Source: Pseudomonadota bacterium
Lineage (GTDB): Bacteria > Pseudomonadota > Alphaproteobacteria > Caulobacterales > Aquidulcibacteraceae
DNA length: 64,000 nt
Direction: 5' to 3'
Assembly (NCBI GenBank): GCA_020161405.1
Contig: JAIUOD010000001.1
Span: forward strand, 1-64,000
The translations under genes were made by a program, and so were the position numbers. The notes below the pieces were generated by a model. That model had not been told where the DNA came from. It ran no database searches and saw nothing but the letters and a program-made list of their open reading frames with translations. Each line of letters starts with the position of its first letter. Within the stretch, counting starts at the first letter, position 1. This document shows positions 46,292-53,735 of the stretch, piece by piece.

Positions 46292-48097
46292 CTATCGTGC
46301 CCCTATACTAATTGGCTTGGCAATTTTGGTATTAGGCAAATTTGCTTGCGGTGCGCTTGATTTGGTTTGCACATCCATAGCAGAAGTTTGCGCTTGCGCA
46401 ATAACGCGCTGCGGCGCAATTTCCAAAATTGGTCCTATTCGTGCAATTATTTTTGCAACATAAGGCGCAGCAACAATTGCCGCGGTCGCAGGACCACCAT
46501 CAATTGACTTTGGTTCATTCACCAAAACCAAAATTGCATATCTTGGATTATTTGCAGGGAATACACCCGCAAATGATGAAACCCTTTTATTAGTTTCATA
46601 TCCACCCTTACCCGCGACATCGGCGGTACCGGTCTTTCCGGCAACTGGATAGGCAGGGACATCGGCGGATTTACCTGTTCCGCTTGTAACAACACCGCGC
46701 AATAATTCAAGGATTTGGCGCGATGCCTCCGGCGAAATAACGCGCGTTGCTTTAAGTGGTGTTGCAGGGTCACGAACCAAGAAAGTTGGATCAATATAAT
46801 TGCCACCATTGGCAATCGCGGCATAAGCGGCAATTACCGCCAATGGTGAAACCCTTATACCTTGCCCAAAGGCAATAGTTGCGGTTTCGGTTGAAGCCCA
46901 TCTTTCAGGTGCAGAAGGGTTTGATGCCCCATAAAGCCCGCCGCTTATTTTTTTCAAAAGCCCCAAATCATTAAAGAAGGTTTTTAATCTTTGTGAACCA
47001 ACAAGACGTGCAATTTGCACCGTTCCTATGTTTGAAGATTCCGCCAAAATTGTGCGCGCATCAGCGATAGTTCCGACGGAGTGCAAATCAGAAATATCAA
47101 AACCGCCAACATTAATTGGCTGGCTTACATTAAAGGTTGAATTTGGTGTGATTTTTCCATCATTTAAAGCCACCGCAAAGGTGAATGCTTTAAAAGTAGA
47201 ACCCATTTCAAAAGTATTAGAAAGGTAATTATTCTTCTGCGAATCAATACCTTTTGCGCCAAATTTATTGGGGTTTAACGTTGGGTTTGACGCTGCTGCC
47301 AAAATCTCACCATTGGTGATATCCATTATTAATGCAGCGCCAGATGTTGCGTGATATTTTGTAACCGCTTGGGCAAGTTCTTGCTCAACTATATATTGAA
47401 CACGGCTATCGATTGAGGTTTTTAACGGCTCTTGGCCTTTATTTTCCAATTGCGCTTGATAGGTGTTTTCAAGGCCAATAATGCCCTTACCTTCGCCATT
47501 ATTGCCGCCCAGCAAATGCCCCGCAAGTTCACCATTTGGATATATGCGGCGGGTTTCTTGTTCAAAAGCGAGGCCAGGTTGACCTAATTCCCAAATTTGT
47601 TGTTTTTGTTGCGGTGTAAGGCGGCGCTTTATCCAAACCAATGGGCGGTTTTTATTTGATAATTTCGTTATCAAATCTTGTTCATTAAGGTCGGGAAAAA
47701 TACTTCGGATTGCAATTGCGGTTTCGCGTGCATCCCAAATTTCGCGTGGATTGGCATAAAGCGCAAAACTTGCCAATGATGTTGCAAGTAAAACCCCATT
47801 TCTATCGACAATATCGGCGCGCCCAGTAATTCTTTGGGTTTCGGCGCGTGCCGAAGATCTTGCTTCATCAAATGGTCTGAATAAAGTTACATAGGCTAAT
47901 TTTGCACCAATTAATGAAAATCCGCCCAAAAATACCAAGCCCAAAAATTGGCTTTTTAGCATGGGGCGGAGGGTTGCAGTCTTATCAACAAATTCAGAAT
48001 CTTTTGCATCCTGCGCATCAACAAAATCTTTGCTTTTGTTTTTTGCTTTGGCAATCATATTCCCAAAAAAATCAAATGGCTTTTTGCGCGCGCTCAT
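46292..48097 (-). CDS. ftsI: Division-specific peptidoglycan transpeptidase (PBP3)
   Basis: A 601-residue class B penicillin-binding protein. A cytoplasmic N-terminus and one membrane anchor (LGLVFLGGFSLIGAKLAYV, about residues 51-70) lead to the pedestal domain (RADIVDRNGVLLATSL). The transpeptidase has catalytic Ser in MGSTFKAFTFA, SSNIGTVQIA (SxN) and VAGKTGTADV (KTG). It cross-links septal wall with FtsW and is a beta-lactam target; a beta-lactamase gene lies just beyond the cluster's other end. It overlaps ftsL by 4 nt. Confidence 0.95.
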   Translation of the reverse strand: MSARKKPFDFFGNMIAKAKNKSKDFVDAQDAKDSEFVDKTATLRPMLKSQFLGLVFLGGFSLIGAKLAYVTLFRPFDEARSSARAETQRITGRADIVDRNGVLLATSLASFALYANPREIWDARETAIAIRSIFPDLNEQDLITKLSNKNRPLVWIKRRLTPQQKQQIWELGQPGLAFEQETRRIYPNGELAGHLLGGNNGEGKGIIGLENTYQAQLENKGQEPLKTSIDSRVQYIVEQELAQAVTKYHATSGAALIMDITNGEILAAASNPTLNPNKFGAKGIDSQKNNYLSNTFEMGSTFKAFTFAVALNDGKITPNSTFNVSQPINVGGFDISDLHSVGTIADARTILAESSNIGTVQIARLVGSQRLKTFFNDLGLLKKISGGLYGASNPSAPERWASTETATIAFGQGIRVSPLAVIAAYAAIANGGNYIDPTFLVRDPATPLKATRVISPEASRQILELLRGVVTSGTGKSADVPAYPVAGKTGTADVAGKGGYETNKRVSSFAGVFPANNPRYAILVLVNEPKSIDGGPATAAIVAAPYVAKIIARIGPILEIAPQRVIAQAQTSAMDVQTKSSAPQANLPNTKIAKPISIGAR

Positions 48098-48489
48098 TTT
48101 TTTGCCTCATTTTCAGGCTTTGGGGCAATTTCATCTTTTGTGGTAGGCGGATTTGTAGGATTTGGCACTTGTTCTTGATGAATTGGGGCATAATTATCAA
48201 TTTCATTCATATCAATGAATTGACTTGCATCTTGCGCAACAAGGCCAAGATTTTCTTTGGCAGTTTTTTCAATCCGCTCATAAGTATTTAAATATGCAAG
48301 TTCGGCCTCAAGGGTGTGGATTTCTTTTTGTTCTTTGGCAACATCAGATTGTAATTGTTGCATATGGTCGCGCATTTTATCGGCTTCGGCTTTGGCCCAA
48401 TAAAGTGGAACCAAACATGCCAAAAACCCAAAACCCAAAAGAAAATGCTTTTGCTTAACCAAAGCGTGCCCCAAACTACCTATATTCAA
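48094..48489 (-). CDS. ftsL: Cell division protein FtsL
   Basis: A 131-residue bitopic protein. There is one hydrophobic segment (HFLLGFGFLACLVPLYWA, residues 15-32) and then a coiled-coil/leucine-zipper-like helix (KMRDHMQQLQSDVAKEQKE to ELAYLNTYERIEKTAKENLG). The Pro/Glu-rich tail is disordered-looking. Short size, topology and place between rsmH and ftsI identify FtsL, although sequence conservation in this family is weak. The start is TTG at 48489 with no clear ribosome site; a downstream TTG is possible. Confidence 0.85.
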   Translation of the reverse strand: MNIGSLGHALVKQKHFLLGFGFLACLVPLYWAKAEADKMRDHMQQLQSDVAKEQKEIHTLEAELAYLNTYERIEKTAKENLGLVAQDASQFIDMNEIDNYAPIHQEQVPNPTNPPTTKDEIAPKPENEAKK

Positions 48490-48548
48490 AAATGCTTGAG
48501 CTGATTATGCTTAAATAAAGGTAAAAATCGGGTTACCAATATGTTAAT

Positions 48549-49478
48549 TTATAATTTTATAACTGCACGTAATTTTGCACTGCGCGAACGCGGGTTTTCC
48601 GATATTTCTTTATCGGATGCAATAACAGGTTTGCGATATAATAATTCCAATGTTGGCTTTATTTCTTCTAATACTGGTGCAAAGCGTGAACCTTGGGAAA
48701 TTTTGGCGCGCTCATTAAAAAAGTTTTTTACAATTCTATCTTCTAAAGAATGGAAAGTTACAATAACAATGCGCCCATTAGGTTTTAAGATTTTATAAGC
48801 GCCATCAAGGGCACGCTCCAATTCACCCAATTCATCATTAACATAAATTCTTAAGGCTTGGAAAACGCGGGTTGCAGGGTGGATTTTTTCTTTTTTATGG
48901 CCATAAACCCGCTCACACAATCCAGCTAATTGCAGGGTGGAAACAAAGGGTTTTTCATCCCTATCATTCACAATTGCGCGCGCAATGCGGCGGCTATTTT
49001 TTTCTTCGCCATAATCCCAGAAGATTTTTGCAATTTCGGCCTCACTACGTGTTGCCAAAACTTCGGCGGCGGTTTCGCCATCGCCCATGCGCATATCAAG
49101 TGGGCCGTCTTTATTGAATGAAAAGCCACGCTCTGCTTGATCAATTTGGTAAGATGAAACACCAATATCCAAAACCACCGCATCAATTTCCCCCAATTCA
49201 AGATTGGCAATTTCGCCGAATTGGGTTTGAATTAATGAAAGCCGCCCATCATAATTTTTGGCAATTTCATTACCACGTTCGATTGCGCTTTTATCCCTAT
49301 CAAGGCCAATGACTTTGCAATTTGCGCATTCTAATATTGCACGGCTATAAGATCCGCCGCCAAAAGTGCCATCAACAATCACCTGCCCGTCTTGCGGGTT
49401 TAATGCCGCCAAAACCTCTGGCAGCATAACGGGATAATGACCCTTTGTATGTTGGAAATTTTCAATCACGCCTGTCAC
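48549..49478 (-). CDS. rsmH: 16S rRNA (cytosine1402-N4)-methyltransferase
   Basis: A 309-residue methyltransferase (MraW). Motifs: HYPVMLPEVLAALNPQDG, DGTFGGGSYSRAIL (SAM loop), VVLDIGVSSYQIDQAERGFSF, GPLDMRMG, HPATRVFQALRIYVNDEL and FHSLEDRIVKNFF. The start is a GTG at 49478 with no obvious ribosome site, only 25 nt after the stop of the AmpR-like gene on the same strand. It is the first dcw gene here; mraZ, which usually precedes it, is absent. Confidence 0.95.
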   Translation of the reverse strand: MTGVIENFQHTKGHYPVMLPEVLAALNPQDGQVIVDGTFGGGSYSRAILECANCKVIGLDRDKSAIERGNEIAKNYDGRLSLIQTQFGEIANLELGEIDAVVLDIGVSSYQIDQAERGFSFNKDGPLDMRMGDGETAAEVLATRSEAEIAKIFWDYGEEKNSRRIARAIVNDRDEKPFVSTLQLAGLCERVYGHKKEKIHPATRVFQALRIYVNDELGELERALDGAYKILKPNGRIVIVTFHSLEDRIVKNFFNERAKISQGSRFAPVLEEIKPTLELLYRKPVIASDKEISENPRSRSAKLRAVIKL

Positions 49479-49503
49479 TAGTAATTTTCACAACTTAAAT
49501 CAA

Positions 49504-50376
49504 TTAAAAATGCGCACATTCTTTCATTATCCAATCAGCAAAAACATTCATTGCATCACTCATTGGGTTTTGCACTAAATGGGTTAGGTAATATGAACCT
49601 GCATCAACACATTGATCAAATGGGCGTATTAATTTGCCTGCCTCTATTTCAGATTGGAATAATTTATATGGCAAAAGGCCAATTCCAATGCCGATTGCGG
49701 CGGCATCACCGATTGAGCGCGAATTATCAAAAATTGGCCCCTGCGCCTGAATATTTCTAATGCCACATTCGCCAAACCATTTTGTCCATTCAAGTTTTCG
49801 GTAAGAGCGCAAAAGTTCAAAATTCGCCAAATCCTCTGGCTTTCGGATTTTTGCGGCGATTTGCGGGCTGCATAATGGCGTCATTGGCGCTTTCATTAGA
49901 AAATGGGCGCGTAATGAATGCCATGCCCCTTCCCCAAATCTTATGGCAAAATCCAGATGTTCGTTTAATAAATCAGGCACATTATTATTCACATGAAGCC
50001 TTATTTTAATATCGGGATATTTTGTGTGAAAATCTTCAAGCCTTGGCATTAAAAAGCCAATTGCAAATGTGCCAACCACACCAATATGCAAAACCTCTTT
50101 GCGTGCATCGCCCTTTATCATTTCAAGTGCATTGCCAATATCTTCAAGTGATTTGGCAATGATTGGCGCAAGATTTGCCCCCGCATCGGTAAGGGCAAGC
50201 CCACGCGCAAGGCGGTTAAATAAAGGCTTTTCAAGATAGTCTTCTAGTGCCTTAACTTGGTGTGCCACCGCCGCCTGTGTTACAAATAATTCCTTGGAGG
50301 CAGAGGTGAAATTCAAATGCCTTGCGGATGCATCAAAAGCACGTAAAACATTAAGCGAAATTTCCGTAAGCGACAT
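49504..50376 (-). CDS. ampR: AmpR-like LysR-family regulator
   Basis: A 290-residue LysR regulator. The helix-turn-helix is at residues 18-60 (FTSASKELFVTQAAVAHQVK). The effector domain matches AmpR wording closely: HIGVVGTFAIGFLMPRLEDF, LDFAIRFGEGAWH, LCSPQIAAKIRKPEDLANF and LLRSYRKLEWTKW. AmpR senses cell-wall muropeptides and UDP-MurNAc-pentapeptide and induces a divergent beta-lactamase, and a class A beta-lactamase gene is indeed divergent here. Unusually, the same gene is also directly upstream (25 nt) and in line with rsmH and the whole dcw cluster. GcvA-like relatives share the N-terminal helix wording but not the effector part. Confidence 0.85.
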   Translation of the reverse strand: MSLTEISLNVLRAFDASARHLNFTSASKELFVTQAAVAHQVKALEDYLEKPLFNRLARGLALTDAGANLAPIIAKSLEDIGNALEMIKGDARKEVLHIGVVGTFAIGFLMPRLEDFHTKYPDIKIRLHVNNNVPDLLNEHLDFAIRFGEGAWHSLRAHFLMKAPMTPLCSPQIAAKIRKPEDLANFELLRSYRKLEWTKWFGECGIRNIQAQGPIFDNSRSIGDAAAIGIGIGLLPYKLFQSEIEAGKLIRPFDQCVDAGSYYLTHLVQNPMSDAMNVFADWIMKECAHF

Positions 50377-50390
50377 TTTATACCATAAAA

Positions 50391-50422
50391 AAAGTATTAG
50401 CTAATCAAATTAATAATACTTT
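50391..50422. promoter_or_regulatory. Inverted repeat between ampR-like and bla genes, candidate LysR operator
   Basis: Perfect 9-bp arms AAAGTATTA (50391-50399) and TAATACTTT (50414-50422), with an internal 10-bp palindrome ATTAGCTAAT (50396-50405) that fits the T-N11-A style of LysR sites. It starts 15 nt upstream of the regulator's start codon and ends about 50 nt before bla, the usual layout for AmpR-controlled divergent promoters. A TACAAT at 50447-50452 is a candidate -10 box for bla. Confidence 0.6.
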
Positions 50423-50473
50423 TACAATAGGGCAAATTCAAATTATTACAATGGGAATAGTTGAGAGGTTCAA

Positions 50474-51403
50474 ATGTCACAAATTAATTTATCAAAACGC
50501 GATTTTTTAGGCGCATCACTTTTATTTTCTGCCGCACCAATTTTGCAGGGTTGTGATGCATTCGCAAAGCCAGAAGTTAAAAAGCTTGATACGAACTTTC
50601 CTGACTTTGCCGCACTTGAAAAAGAACATGGCGGAAGGCTTGGGGTTTTTATTATTAATAGCCAAACCCAAAAATCAATTTCTTACCGCGCTAATGAAAG
50701 ATTTGCCATGTGCTCGACCTTTAAATTATTTTTGGCGGCAATGATTTTGCAAGATGTCGATAAAGGCAAACTTAAATTAGAACAAGAAATTCCGATTAAA
50801 GACACTGGCCTTAGATTTTATAGCGATTATGCAAAAGAAGCCGCAAAGAAAGGTAAAATCTCAATTTATGAGGCCGTTAAAGCAATAATTGTATTTAGCG
50901 ATAATATCACAACAAACGCACTTTTGCCTTATATTGGTGGGCCAGCAGGATTTACAAAATGGATAAATAATATTGGCGATAATATAACAAATCTTACCCT
51001 TGATGAGCCAGGCATGAGCCTTGTTTTACCAAATACAATTGAAAATACGACTTCGCCATTGGCCTTTGCGGATGATATTAAGAAAATCCTTGAACCCAAT
51101 TTTTTAAGCGAAAAATCACGTAAATTATTAATCCAATTTATGATTGAATGTGAGACGGGCCAAAAGCGTATAATTGCAGGTTTGCCAAAAGATTGGACTT
51201 TTGGTCATAAAACTGGAACGGGGCAAGATGAAAAAATGGCCAATCAATATAATGATATTGGAATAATTTGGCCCAAAAACAAACCCGCCCATATCATTAC
51301 TTGCTTTTATCAGGCCGATAAATATTATGATGATATGCGCGCCATTGACGAATTAGTCTTGCAAAAAGTCGGGCAAATTGCCACAAAATGGATAATAGCA
51401 TAA
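50474..51403 (+). CDS. bla: Class A beta-lactamase, predicted lipoprotein
   Basis: A 309-residue serine beta-lactamase. The catalytic motifs are all present: S81-T-F-K84 (SxxK), S142-D-N144, E178 in the omega loop (DEPGMS) and K246-T-G248. The position equal to Asn170 in class A numbering is Ser (E-P-G-M-S). The residue before the catalytic Ser is Cys (MCSTFK), but the usual partner at 238 is Gly, so the carbapenemase-type disulfide is not expected. The N-terminus has a twin-arginine-like SKRDFLG followed by a hydrophobic stretch and the lipobox-like LQGC (Cys27), suggesting a membrane-anchored, possibly Tat-exported enzyme. Divergent from the AmpR-like gene, so probably inducible by wall damage. 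Substrate spectrum cannot be inferred. Confidence 0.92.
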   Translation: MSQINLSKRDFLGASLLFSAAPILQGCDAFAKPEVKKLDTNFPDFAALEKEHGGRLGVFIINSQTQKSISYRANERFAMCSTFKLFLAAMILQDVDKGKLKLEQEIPIKDTGLRFYSDYAKEAAKKGKISIYEAVKAIIVFSDNITTNALLPYIGGPAGFTKWINNIGDNITNLTLDEPGMSLVLPNTIENTTSPLAFADDIKKILEPNFLSEKSRKLLIQFMIECETGQKRIIAGLPKDWTFGHKTGTGQDEKMANQYNDIGIIWPKNKPAHIITCFYQADKYYDDMRAIDELVLQKVGQIATKWIIA

Positions 51404-51413
51404 GGGATTGAAA

Positions 51414-52469
51414 ATGCGTAAAATATTTATGGCTTTGGGTTTGATTTGTTTTCCAAATTTGGCGCATGCCGCCTGTTTGAAAGTGCAAGATGATAGCAAA
51501 ATCATACTTAGCGATGAAACACTTGCCCCACTCAAAGCCATAAATTATGGGCGTAAAGAATTATTTGACGCTTTATATCGCACTTCTTTGTATGAAACCA
51601 ATGGTTGCTGGGCAACGCCCGTTGGTAATTTTGATGCGCAAACCCTATCAGTTGGGGTTTTGCAATGGAATTACGGGCAAAATTCATTGCAAGATTTATT
51701 CATAAGATATCGCGCCAAATTCAAAACCCAAGAGGAATTTGACCAAAATATTCAAAGCATAATGCCGCAATATGGCAAATTGGCATTTTCATCTGATTGT
51801 TTGAATAATCCTGTTGCCCAAAGCTGCAAAGATCAAATCCTTGCCGCGCATGATGAGAAAGGGAAATTAAACCCAATCATTGATGGCGAATATCAGGCGC
51901 TTTTTAATTCCCTTACAATGCGCCAAGTGCAGACCGAAAAATTCATTGATTTTCTAAATGACCTTGCGCCAAAACTTAACGCCCTTTTCCCAAGTCCAAG
52001 CGATAAGCAGGTTAAATGGGGCATTGATTTGGCAATTCAACAAGGGTTTTTGAAATATAATAATCAATATTATCTTCTTAACCCTGCCGATGTAACCACA
52101 ATTCGCAAACTCTATCTTGGCCTTGATGCACAAAAGAAACGTGGGCGCGCCTATTCAATTTTACATTGGTATGGCGGGCTTTGTGGTGGTATTTATCAAG
52201 GTGTTAAAACTGAACAATGCAATTTCAACATTCAAAAATGGTGTTCGAGCATTAAACACGGCCTTAATGAAGAAGATTTTGACCTTTTAAACCTTACCTA
52301 TGTTCGCTCCCGCATTGCGCAGGGGCAATCGGGGCGTTGGCAAGCCAATGCCTTTGCACGGCGCACTAAATTAGTATTGCAAACAGGTTGGATTGGCGAT
52401 GACAAACAAGATTTGCCAGAGGGTATCAAAGACAATGGCAATTGCGATGTTTTCAAAGTAGTTGAGTGA
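51414..52469 (+). CDS. Exported lysozyme-like protein of unknown activity
   Basis: A 351-residue protein from ATG 51414, with AAGGGA 6 nt upstream. The signal peptide ends LAHAAC. The stretch YETNGCWATPVGNFDAQTL followed by SVGVLQWNYGQNSLQDL resembles the entry of lysozyme-fold/chitosanase-like domains (a Glu near the start, then GNFD..T.S.GVLQWN.G). The Glu in YETNG is a candidate catalytic acid. Ten or so cysteines suggest disulfides in the periplasm. I cannot place it in a named family with confidence. It starts 10 nt after the bla stop and is likely co-transcribed, so it may remodel or sense peptidoglycan under beta-lactam stress. Confidence 0.72.
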   Translation: MRKIFMALGLICFPNLAHAACLKVQDDSKIILSDETLAPLKAINYGRKELFDALYRTSLYETNGCWATPVGNFDAQTLSVGVLQWNYGQNSLQDLFIRYRAKFKTQEEFDQNIQSIMPQYGKLAFSSDCLNNPVAQSCKDQILAAHDEKGKLNPIIDGEYQALFNSLTMRQVQTEKFIDFLNDLAPKLNALFPSPSDKQVKWGIDLAIQQGFLKYNNQYYLLNPADVTTIRKLYLGLDAQKKRGRAYSILHWYGGLCGGIYQGVKTEQCNFNIQKWCSSIKHGLNEEDFDLLNLTYVRSRIAQGQSGRWQANAFARRTKLVLQTGWIGDDKQDLPEGIKDNGNCDVFKVVE

Positions 52470-52478
52470 TAATCTTAC

Positions 52479-52576
52479 TGTCATCCCCGAATTTTTATGC
52501 AATAAAAATATCGGGGATCTCGTGGGTTATTCGACAAGATCCCCGATAAATTTCTTTGAAATTTTCGGGGATGACA
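52479..52576. repeat. Nested perfect inverted repeats (bidirectional terminator or mobile palindrome)
   Basis: Outer arms TGTCATCCCCGAA (52479-52491) and TTCGGGGATGACA (52564-52576) enclose inner arms ATCGGGGATCT (52510-52520) and AGATCCCCGAT (52537-52547). All four arms share the CCCCGA/TCGGGG core. It fills the gap between the convergent lysozyme-like and msrA genes and could stop transcription both ways. The design resembles the dispersed palindromic elements seen in alphaproteobacteria. Confidence 0.8.
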
Positions 52577-52582
52577 ATCTCA

Positions 52583-53206
52583 TCAATGCGGCGCTTTATC
52601 GCCCCAAATTTTCTTTAAGGCATTATCGCGCCCACAGCCAACACGATATGAATTATAAGCAAAAGAATTGGTTTTCCAATAATGTTGGTGATATTCCTCT
52701 GCGGCAAAAAATGGAAGTTTCACACTGCTTGAGGCCACAATTTCGGTGACAATTGGTTTTGTCAATTGCTTTTGGGTTTCTTCTTTTGATTGATTGGCTT
52801 GCTTTAATTGCTCATCCGAATAAGTGAAAATCGCGGTTTCATATTCGGGGCCAAAATCACAAATTACGCCATTTTCATTGGTTGGGTCGGTTGAATGCCA
52901 ATAAGTATCAAGCAATTGATTGAAACTTACTTTTTTGGGATCATAAAAAACCTCCACGGCCTCTTTATGGCCTGTGGTTTGGCTTGAAACATCGTCATAG
53001 CTTGGGTTTTCAACATTACCGCCCATAAAGCCCGCGCGGGTTCGAACCACGCCAGTGACATGGTCAAATGCCTTTTGGGTTGACCAAAAGCAACCACCCG
53101 CAAAGACCGCTTTTTCAAGACCATCAGGATTAAAAATTGGTTCGGCACTGGTTTTCGTGCAAGCGCCCAAAATCAGAATTGGTAATAAAAAATATGTTTT
53201 GCGCAT
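52583..53206 (-). CDS. msrA: Peptide-methionine (S)-S-oxide reductase, predicted lipoprotein
   Basis: A 207-residue MsrA repairing the S-epimer of oxidised methionine. The catalytic motif VFAGGCFWSTQKAFDHV is near residue 35, followed by TRAGFMGG, PSYDDVSSQTTGHKEAV and YHQHYWK. The N-terminus is a lipoprotein signal (ILILGACTK, Cys at about 16), so the enzyme should be periplasmic or membrane-anchored instead of cytosolic. msrB starts upstream on the same strand with 1 nt between them, and the DipZ-like reductase gene precedes both. Confidence 0.94.
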   Translation of the reverse strand: MRKTYFLLPILILGACTKTSAEPIFNPDGLEKAVFAGGCFWSTQKAFDHVTGVVRTRAGFMGGNVENPSYDDVSSQTTGHKEAVEVFYDPKKVSFNQLLDTYWHSTDPTNENGVICDFGPEYETAIFTYSDEQLKQANQSKEETQKQLTKPIVTEIVASSSVKLPFFAAEEYHQHYWKTNSFAYNSYRVGCGRDNALKKIWGDKAPH

Positions 53207-53207
53207 T

Positions 53208-53687
53208 TTACACCTTTTGCGGAATAAATTTCAAAACCGCACCATTTGAACAATATCTTAGACCTGTTGGCTCGGGCCCGTCAGGGAAAACATGACCATG
53301 ATGACCACCGCAATTGGCGCAATAATATGCGGTTCGTAATTCGCCAATTAACATATCGCTTTTCTTGCCCAATGCGCCTTTGATTTCATCATAAAAACTG
53401 GGCCAACCTGTTCCTGAATCAAATTTTGTATTTGAAGTGAATAATGGATTATCACAGCCAACACAGGCAAAAATTCCTTTGCCATGCTCATCCAAAAGTT
53501 TTGAAGTAAACGGCGCTTCTGTGCCTTCGTGGCGCAAAATATTATATTGTAGCGGCGTAAGGCGTGCTTTCCATTCTGCATCCGATAGTTTAAATGGTGC
53601 ATCAATTTCTTTTTGTGGTTTTGCCTGACATGCAGATGCTGCAAAACTTGTGAAAATCATATTGGCAAGAAATAATCGACGGTTCAT
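53208..53687 (-). CDS. msrB: Peptide-methionine (R)-S-oxide reductase, exported
   Basis: A 159-residue MsrB repairing the R-epimer. Two zinc-binding CxxC pairs are present (FACVGCDNP, YYCANCGGHHGHVF), with FDSGTGWPSF and the catalytic Cys in LRYCSNGAVLKF. An N-terminal signal with a lipobox-like SACQ (Cys near residue 20) points to export. It lies 1 nt from msrA and 48 nt from the DipZ-type gene, giving a compact three-gene unit. Confidence 0.94.
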   Translation of the reverse strand: MNRRLFLANMIFTSFAASACQAKPQKEIDAPFKLSDAEWKARLTPLQYNILRHEGTEAPFTSKLLDEHGKGIFACVGCDNPLFTSNTKFDSGTGWPSFYDEIKGALGKKSDMLIGELRTAYYCANCGGHHGHVFPDGPEPTGLRYCSNGAVLKFIPQKV

Positions 53688-53735
53688 TATACTCTCCTTA
53701 CCTACTATACGTTTTGAAATGCCATTTGGTTACAA

